Below, one piece after another: positions 57,175 through 64,000 of a stretch of 64,000 nucleotides of DNA. A program made the position numbers and the translations under genes. Source of the DNA: Agrypnia vestita. Lineage: Eukaryota > Arthropoda > Insecta > Trichoptera > Phryganeidae. Under the pieces are notes generated by a model. That model searched no databases and had not been told where the DNA came from. It saw nothing but the letters and a program-made list of their open reading frames with translations. The first letter of the stretch is position 1; each line of letters opens with the position of its first letter. Location: NCBI GenBank assembly GCA_016648135.1, contig JADDOH010002632.1, positions 1 to 64,000 of the forward strand, in the 5' to 3' direction.

Positions 57175-57320
57175 GTTACAATTGTGTAAAGTGATCACTT
57201 AAGCCAACCATAAAAAGACAGGTCATAAGTCCTGTGTACACCCAAATGACTTCTATACCTACTTTCCCATAATTAATACAGTTTCGTCTTTGTGAGATAT
57301 CTATAATATACACTAATTGA
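57175..57320 (-). repeat. Fragment of the 58782 TIR family
   Basis: AAGTGATCACTTAAGCCAACC, CATAAGTCCTGTG, TACCTACTTTCCCATAATT and TTTCGTCTTTGTGAGATATC, ATAATATACACTAATTGAGA match the right half of 58782-59069. Confidence 0.65.
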
Positions 57321-58319
57321 GACATGCCAAACGTCACATGCGATAATAAGCGTTTTGGCGGGAGTTTAAAATCGTGATTTTCAAAATCATTTTTTAATGT
57401 TAATATACATTTTAAAAGAAAATCTTTTTCATAAACGTATTTTCTAAACAAAAGTTAAGATTTTTCTATTAAAAATAAAAGTAATATTATACTATTTTTT
57501 CTAGGGAATCCCTTTTTAATTCCTTGAACCTTTAAAAGATGACAACAGAAGACGCAAGAAGGAATTAATCACTCTTCTTGCATAGAGAGACTTCGTACAA
57601 TATGACGCATGGTCATTTTATTAAATTGCTTATGTTGCGACATATTTCTAACTAAAATTATAGTATAATTATATGAGTGCTTGTGCAAAAATGTCACTCT
57701 CAAGCGGTTGTCATGATGAAAGTTCATCCAGATTTGCTGAATTACAACCATAATTTAAGAAGAAAAAACTAATTAATAAAGAGGTTTTTGAAAGTTTGTG
57801 GACTCGCAATACATACAATCGGAAAAATAGGATAAATTAAGGTAAGTCTTACTTCTCAAGCCTTCGAGGCTAACACAAATTATTGTTGTATTATCATCAA
57901 TTTGGCGTCGAGGAAAAACGGTATGTTTTTACCGAGTTTTAGGTTCATTGAAATAAAAGTTTTTATATCTGCTTTTTTGCTATCTAATACGTTACACGCA
58001 ATTAGTATGCAAAAAATAAATATAAATGATCACAATCACGTCGAAGATGTATAATAATGTATGTATAAGATGTACATGACTACACGCTCTTCCATTTTTT
58101 AGTCTCATTATAATTCATAAATTTCATTTTTATTTTAATAATAAGTAAGCTACAAAGGAAATATTTTTCAATACATAAAATGAGACGGAAAACGGGAAAT
58201 ACGAGATAAATAAGGGGTATTAGAGAATGTGTATTACATAGGTTGTATGTACAAGCTCGTGAGCGTGTTAAATGGCAATTAGGGTGTTCATTATATCGAA
58301 ATTACCCCTGTAAGAACAC
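57321..58319. other. No gene recognised
   Basis: AT-rich; frames of up to 91 codons without motifs. Confidence 0.4.
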
Positions 58320-58620
58320 TTAACGAGATCCTTTCAGCGTTGCACCGGGCGGCCGAGTAACGTGGAGGCTGCGAGCAATCCCCTCAAACGGCGAATTCTT
58401 CCACTGTGAAAGAAAATGGAGTAACCTAATTCCTCGCGAGAAAAAACCGCTACACGGAGAGTAAAATCGACCTTAAGAGAGCCGCGGAGAAAATATGTAA
58501 AGCATTTCAGTGAAACAAGCACTAAACTCTCAGAAATTACGAGAGCCGAGAGTAATACGTAACAAACCTGGAGAATGTTCGAAAGAACTGAAAATATTTC
58601 ATAATCCAATATGCCTACAG
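58320..58620. other. GC-richer repeat-free block, no gene recognised
   Basis: CACCGGGCGGCCGAGTAACG and AGAGCCGCGGAGAAAAT lie here. A 91-codon minus frame (58609-58334) has no recognised motif. Possibly regulatory. Confidence 0.35.
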
Positions 58621-58781
58621 GAATTTTGGTGCTGTAAATTCTTAAATAAACCCTTAAAATGTTTATGAAACGAAAAAATGTAGTTTAATAATTGTTTTGA
58701 AATAAGGCATTTTTTAACTAAATACAGAAAAAAATTAATAAACACAATACTGGATTTTATCCCCAGGAGAACATCATTATT

Positions 58782-59069
58782 TAAGATATATTACAGATGT
58801 CTCATAGAGACGAAACTATTTTTTATATAGAAAAGTAGGTATGAAAATCTTTTTTGGTGTTCATTACGACCTTCGTACGGCTGGCTTAAGTGATCACTTT
58901 ACACAATGTAACGTTCACCAGTTCCCTCCACGATTGACTAACACATCTATCAAATCTTTGGTAATTTTACGATAGGTCCCAAGCCCTAATAACACCAAAA
59001 AAGTCTTCCATACCTATTTTCCAATATAAAAAATAAATTCGTCTAATGAGACATCTACAATATATCTTG
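58782..59069. mobile_element. TIR element (MITE-like, 288 bp)
   Basis: AAGATATATTACAGATGTCTC..GACGAA..TAGGTATG..CTTTTTTGGTGTT on the left is inverted on the right (AACACCAAAAAAGTCTTCC..ATACCTATTTTCC..TTCGTC..GAGACATC..ATATATCTTG), giving arms of about 80 bases. The centre holds GGCTTAAGTGATCACTTTAC and CCAAGCCCTAATAA, the block also found at 26690, 40310, 54600 and 57190. No coding. Confidence 0.75.
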
Positions 59070-59124
59070 ATACATTACAATTATTGTTTTTTATATAATA
59101 AAGTTACAAGTACCTGTTAAACAT

Positions 59125-59530
59125 ACTTATTATATTAAAGAACACTTTTTTGAAGTTGCAATTTCGCAACAAAGTTGTGTGAATTTTCAAAACCAAATTT
59201 ATTAATCAATTAGAAAAGACATACAGAAAAATCAAATCGACCAAAAAATATTTGGCTGCTACCGGGATTCGAACCATGGATCTCCTCCTTTCCGGGGCAG
59301 GTGCGTTAACCAATTACGCCTCGTACATATCCGTCAATATATCGACCTTATATGTAAGTCTCTTATTATTAATTTTTTAATACATACTATCCATTATTAG
59401 CATTCCACTTATTGGTAATGCGATAAGATGAAGAAGATCTGTGGTTCGCATCCCGGTAGCAGCCATATTTTTTCATTGATTTGATTTTTCTGTACTTTTT
59501 AATTGATTAATAAATTTAGATTTGTTAAAC
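59125..59530. mobile_element. Head-to-head pair of tRNA-derived SINEs
   Basis: Minus copy (about 59340-59130): A box region GGCGTAATTGGTTAACGC, GGTTCGAATCCCGGTAGCAGCC as B box (59282-59261), a TGATTTTTCTGTATG.. tail and GAAGTTGCAATTT near its end. Plus copy (59400-59530): GTGGTTCGCATCCCGGTAGC as a one-change B box (59441-59460), followed by the same tail (GATTTGATTTTTCTGTACTT, AATTGATTAATAAATTTAG). The heads face each other across about 60 bases. Same family as 36185 and 17205. Confidence 0.7.
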
Positions 59531-61324
59531 AGTTAACGGGGTTACTCCACCTAGGAGAGTTACCACCTGGCAGAGATAAATTTAAGTAAATTTTTAAAGG
59601 AGGTTATTAATTTTAGAAATGAAAAGATCTCGTAGATACTTCATCTCATATTGAGTACATGATCTTCTATTTGGTCACGGAAAGGAGCCTTTTTTGGAAA
59701 GATTTTCTGTTTTACCGGGGTAAGTTGCATCTAAGTCACGGAGGAGGAGCTCAAAAGAAATAGAATTGACGCTGCCAAGATTTTTTCAAAAATTTTCGAA
59801 TAAAATAATAATTTAATTAAAAATAAGTGCCGATAAAAAATGGAGGAGCATGTACTCATGTACGCGCGGTAGAAGTTATACTTTTTTGACGTGATTGTGA
59901 TAATTGATATTTACATATTGTTAAAAAATGTATATAAATACAATAATACGATGTCTAGGGAGACGAAAAATATAATTGGTAATGTACTTAAATTATTAAT
60001 ATTAATTTGTTTTTGAAGTGGTACAAATGTTTCTTGTAATATAATATACAGTTTCGAGGGTCCAGACGTTACGCGAATTCAGTCGCCATTTCTATCGGAT
60101 ATTTTATTCTAGACTCTTTTAGTAATTTTAAATTAAGTGTAAAACGTCCAGAGTGTTGAGAAATTTTCGATTATGAGTAATTCTGTCTGTTTCTACAGTC
60201 TCGTGACAATATTATTATTTCATTTAAAGTTAATAAGATAAAATAAGAGACCCCGTCTCTCATCATACTGTAGATTCATGTAAAACATAACGATGGTGGA
60301 TATATGGTGCAGGAGAATATAGGACAACATCTAAGAATACGAAAGAAGAAAATGAGCAGCCGAAGGTGGATTTCGTTTGAGGGGTTTTAGGTTATACTGC
60401 ATTATTATTTATTTCTTTTCTTTGATTCCTTAGTGAACGAAAGAAGAAATAAATAAAATTGATATTTTTTTAAAATCTTATTTTCGTATCTCGTAGAATT
60501 TAGTCAGACGAGTTGAATCGGTTTACTTATACCGTATAGCAAACGGCAAAGTTATTAGCAATGAAACATTTGCTGTTAAAGTACACATTCAGTCACTCCG
60601 TCGAACAAATGTGCGATCGGCACGAGAAATAAACGCTATATTGCGGGTGTAGTGGTACTGAAAAGCGATATTGAGAGGTGTGATGTCACTTCCGTAACCG
60701 AAGTTTCCATTACACGAGCCAGTTTCCGATGACTCAAAAACCATTCATTCATGCATTGTTAAAACATTCTGTTTTCTCGGTCGTATTAATATTTGAAATC
60801 TTTTCATCTTCTGTATTCTCCTCTCCCACTGGAGCAAATAGGATTTAATATCCGATCCCTGGAAAATAAATTTCACGTATTTATTGCACCTACATTTCAT
60901 GTCGCGTCCACCAACAGAGGAAAAACAACTCAATATTGTATGAAATACCAGGGAAACATAAGCCGCGGGAAGGTAAACAACATCCCTCAAAGGAACAGCA
61001 GCTCGGGAACACGGGGTGAAGACAATCTTAATAGGAAAAGTTATTTATTCAGTGGCATACGAAATTTATTTTAAAACATTATCATAATGTATGAATATCT
61101 AGAACAAACACAATATAAACCTGCTTATATACCTACGAATGTACAATCATCTTAATATATTTTAGAATATATACATTTAATTCACTTGTTTTTATATTTA
61201 ACTAGTTAAAACCCGTCAAAAATGACGGTACTTTTACATGCCGGTTCCTAAATATTTACTTATCTATAGCTCTCACCCGTGAAATAGTAAACAAGGACTT
61301 TAATCAAAATTATTACTATTTTTT
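59531..61324. other. No gene recognised
   Basis: AT-rich. Opposed frames of 81-93 codons at 60745-61074 are mutually antisense and motif-free. Confidence 0.35.
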
Positions 61325-61325
61325 T

Positions 61326-61725
61326 TTCTTCTTCAAATGTAGCAAATTTATTTTGTGGTAACATAATTACAATTGATATAAATTAACTTTGTTAAAACCA
61401 CTTATTTATTGAAAAAATTCAACATGTTTCGAAGCCAATGGCTTCTTCGTCAGGATAACAAAAATAATATTTAAAAATCGAAGTATAGGTAAAAATATTA
61501 AAAAGTTATATATGGAAAATGATAATATAAAAATACTTTATTTAAAAATGCACTTTAAATTATCATTTTCCATACATAACTTTTTAATATTTTTATCTAT
61601 ACTTCGATTTTTAAATATTATTTTTGTTATCCTGACGACGAAGCCATTGGCTTCGAAACATGTTGAATTTTTTCAATAAATAAGTGGTTTCAACAAAGTT
61701 AATTTATATCAATTATTATTATTAT
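61326..61725. mobile_element. Long near-perfect Penelope-derived palindrome with two hammerhead-like motifs
   Basis: Arms of about 160 bases (61372-61535 and 61555-61718) are inverted copies at about 95% identity, with only some 20 bases between them. Left arm, minus strand 61453-61421: CTGACGA, A, six-pair stem GAAGCC/GGCTTC with ATT loop, GAAAC, ATGTT. Right arm, plus strand 61632-61664: CTGACGA, C, the same stem, then GAAAC and ATGTT. The outer left flank (TTCTTCAAATGTAGCAAATT, TTGTGGTAACATAATTAC) is the extension seen at 16592 and 31411. Shared blocks with 44736-45245 assign it to Penelope. Confidence 0.85.
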
Positions 61726-62000
61726 TTATTGATTTAAATTCACCCAACATCAATCGTAATTGAATTCTGGACTGATGTTTTATGTTTGACGTACAACAAG
61801 CGTGGAATGAGGTGCGAGACGGCAAATCTTAGCGAGTACGCGAAAACCTTTAAGAGCCGAGAATGTCTCTAAAGAATTTATCGGGTGCAGACTATTTGTC
61901 TCAGAGAGACTAAGAAGAAATATCACAATCGAACTTGATTATCCCTGCTATTACTAACATAACTGTAAAAAGACTTAATCGTAACAGAAAGTTAGTTAAA
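61726..62000. other. No gene recognised
   Basis: Moderately AT-rich spacer; no supported feature. Confidence 0.35.
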
Positions 62001-62003
62001 TTA

Positions 62004-62119
62004 GTATAAACCACTACCAGATTTCAGGTCTAGCGGTTTCGAGACGTACCCGTCTCTTAGTCAGCCCAACACTACACTACTACGTTCACAACAATCTTAA
62101 ACCTGGTAGTGGTTTATAC
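62004..62119 (-). ncRNA. Fold-back fragment with a hammerhead-like motif
   Basis: GTATAAACCACTACCAG (62004-62020) and CTGGTAGTGGTTTATAC (62103-62119) are exact 17-bp inverted repeats. Inside, minus strand 62063-62033 reads CTGACTA, A, stem GAGACG/CGTCTC with a GGTA loop, GAAAC, CGCTAG. The G8-to-U change in the box argues against activity. The GGTAGTGGTTTATACTAATT flank resembles TAAGTGGTTTAAAC in the Penelope copies. Confidence 0.45.
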
Positions 62120-62129
62120 ATTCTGTTAT

Positions 62130-62399
62130 GTCTAACCACAAAGTGCTTTAAATATGAAAAATATTAATAATGTTCAAATACAGGCGATGCCGGTTATCAT
62201 GAGCAAATTTATATATATATAGAAAAAAAAATGAAACTGTGCAAACATAATGGAGAAGTTTCATTATTTTGATAATAATATATTTAACTTAAAGGAATCA
62301 ATATATACGAATAGATTAAAGCGATTTAAACCAGTGAAATTTTTTTTGAACTCCGTCAATAAGTGACTGAGAAATAGATTATTTAAGATTACTTTACTT
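62130..62399. other. No gene recognised
   Basis: AT-rich spacer; nothing supported. Confidence 0.35.
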
Positions 62400-62443
62400 A
62401 TACTTTAGCTATACGCGGGACGAGAGAGGCCTCGCCTCGCCTG

Positions 62444-62528
62444 TGACGTCATTTGACCTAGTCGAGATGCTCGCAGTACTAGGTACTAAGCGAACACCAG
62501 CGAACGTCGCGTCGTTCAAGTGACGTCA
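62444..62528. promoter_or_regulatory. Two perfect CRE octamers (TGACGTCA), 77 bp apart
   Basis: TGACGTCA occurs at 62444-62451 and 62521-62528 in a GC-richer patch (62410-62560) with GAGGCCTCGCCTCGCC. TGACGTCA is the consensus site of CREB/ATF bZIP factors. No transcript start or coding frame is visible nearby, so function is inferred only from the motif; the patch could also be part of a repeat. Confidence 0.4.
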
Positions 62529-62560
62529 CACGCTGGACTGTCGCGACAGTTACTTTTGAA

Positions 62561-63104
62561 GCGAAATTTTCAAGTCCCATAACTTTTTCATTTGGAGAGA
62601 TATTTTAAGGATTCTTTCACATTTTTGTTCCATTTTATCAAAATTTTTATGATTAATCGATATTTAAAAAAAATGAAAATTTCTTCATTGCTAAGGTTAA
62701 GAAGAAAACCCAATACAACTAAATGAATGAGTTCGCATTGTTTTTAAAGCGGCCTACACTGAATAACGTTTCAATCCATGATGTCTCCAATTTTGCACCA
62801 AGAAATGGCACAAATGAGCTAAGCAACATTTCGTCGGGATATTGGAGAATTCCAAAATTTTTGAAATGATTGTTTATTGTATGCAGATCGCTGCACTGAC
62901 ATTAAAAGGTAAAAATAGATTTATACGAATGCGTCCTCGGAAACACGTACACTAACAGACGGAAGTATCTCGGTTCACTTTAACATTTACGGATACTTAA
63001 TAATATTTGTAGTAACCAAGGTAAGACAAGTGTGACGTTTGTATTTGGCTAATCTTCTGTCGCATATTACTCTTTTTTAATCGAATTTATGATAAACTTT
63101 GCGC
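62561..63104. other. No gene recognised
   Basis: AT-rich sequence without supported feature. Confidence 0.35.
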
Positions 63105-63160
63105 ACATTTATAAAAACCAAACGGTTTCAGAATATACAATTTCCTTCCATCAGGATGAT
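63095..63160 (-). ncRNA. Hammerhead-like motif of a Penelope-type terminus (degenerate)
   Basis: Minus 63154-63121: CTGATGG (A9 changed), AAGGAAA..TATTCT as a weak stem II, GAAAC, CG, TTT. It is followed by TTGGTTTTTATAAATGTGCG, in the position of the AGTGGTTT flank of better copies. Likely inactive. Confidence 0.4.
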
Positions 63161-63170
63161 TAAATACTAA

Positions 63171-64000
63171 TCCTAAACATAAAATCATTTTCTTTTGTTG
63201 GCAAAATTCGTTTTCTATCAGCCCGATGAAAGATACAAAACTGGTCGGTTTAAAAAACAAAGTCAATTACAAATTTGATTGAAAATGTTTAAGCATTAAA
63301 TATTAAAAACAAATTACTCTAGTACGAAATTTTAGGGGTGTGCAAGCTTAGATGTTTATACAAAATATTGTTTGCAAATTATTACTTTGTTGAAAATGCA
63401 AATGTACTCGACGTAGTTTACCGACATGGGATTGAATAGGTGAAACGGAAGGGATGACAGTGCGGATGGGGACAGGGGCGTGGAGGAGGAAAGATTTTTT
63501 TGAACTGTATTTCAATAAGGGAGGAAAAGGAAACACGGGACAGCCGAAACTTACCGCCACGCGAAAGTTTTCTTTTTCTTTCGGAATAAATGCGATGTTG
63601 AACATTGAAGCACTTTACACATTCCTGCGAACTTGGCGAAAGATTAACAGTGAAGTGGGACCCACCACAGACCCAGGACCGTTCTACGAGCAAAAGCTCC
63701 CGTGTCTGCCCTACACTTTTGCCGTAGAGATTGGCATTTTTTAATGCTAAAGCAGTTTCCTCGCTATGCCGCTGACGAAGCAAAAGTACTCGTGCGACGC
63801 GGCGAGGAAACTGCACTAACCACTTCACTGTCTCTGGGGTGCATTATAAAAACAATTTATTCAAAGACAGCTGGATTTCGACTATATTAGGTAAAGGACA
63901 AGGAGGAGGGTTGGCGTCGACTAGATATAGGCAATAACGAACAGCAATTAAACAAAACATTTGTTATAAGAAAAGGTTAATTCTATATGTGCATTAATAG
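63171..64000. other. Mostly repeat-free, GC-richer end of the window; no gene recognised
   Basis: Overlapping frames of 62-136 codons on both strands at 63348-63890 show no family motif. A 13-bp perfect inverted repeat GCAGTTTCCTCGC / GCGAGGAAACTGC lies at 63752-63764 and 63802-63814. The block could be host regulatory DNA or an untranslated exon continuing beyond the window. Confidence 0.35.

Noticed and set aside
63348..63890. Overlapping frames up to 136 codons at the right edge
   Set aside because: Several overlapping frames on both strands, none with a family motif; GC-richer DNA has fewer stop codons by chance.

Overview
This is eukaryotic nuclear DNA, most likely from an insect and probably a moth or butterfly (Lepidoptera). 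It is AT-rich and full of interspersed repeats. The only recognisable coding sequence is broken transposon genes: a mariner transposase, a Penelope GIY-YIG endonuclease and several non-LTR reverse-transcriptase C-termini. There are no bacterial-style operons, tRNA or rRNA genes. I found no host protein-coding gene I can defend. Most open frames are short and random, or antisense to repeats. The window reads as a gene desert or a very long intron.

Layout. 1-13 kb: AT-rich DNA with hammerhead-like retroelement termini (140, 950-1060, 1884, 3595-3685), a fold-back element (2050-2472), a dispersed repeat (2728-3290), two non-LTR 3' ends in antisense (5871-6385, 9861-10870) and a 205-bp tandem duplication (9125-9445). 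13-25 kb: a TTAA-flanked DNA transposon (14215-15123), a G-rich hexamer array (15811-15843), a Penelope terminus (16501-16640), SINE fragments (17205, 24033), two TIR elements (17989, 20888) and a reverse-transcriptase relic (23217). 25-41 kb: dispersed repeats, retroelement relics (28433, 35175, 35885, 38337), a Penelope-derived palindrome (31157-31457), a tRNA-derived SINE (36185), a solo LTR with a perfect 5-bp target duplication (36792-37025) and a TTA-flanked TIR element (40672-41269).

41-54 kb: a non-LTR C-terminus (43880-44345), a Penelope 3' end carrying the GIY-YIG relic and a hammerhead-like motif (44736-45245) with a GC-rich TIR element beside it (45248-45876), a complete but inactivated mariner (48186-49400), a second LTR of the 36.8-kb family (50476-50737), a second TTAA element in inverted orientation (51194-52084), and a 24-bp minisatellite joined to a reverse-transcriptase relic (53598-53990). 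54-64 kb: more fold-back elements, a head-to-head SINE pair (59125-59530), a nearly perfect 350-bp Penelope palindrome (61326-61725), a region with two CRE octamers (62400-62700) and a GC-rich stretch with a 13-bp inverted repeat (63430-63850).

The most interesting system is a set of about twenty hammerhead-ribozyme-like motifs, in at least three sequence families. They are recognised by a CUGANGA-like box, a stem II hairpin, GAAAC and an ultrashort stem III ending in GUH. One family is physically linked to a Penelope GIY-YIG relic, and two families occur as head-to-head pairs forming long palindromes. Hammerheads in Penelope-like elements are known. What is notable here is their density and diversity and the palindromic arrangement. 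All calls come from reading the sequence by eye; no database search or folding program was run.
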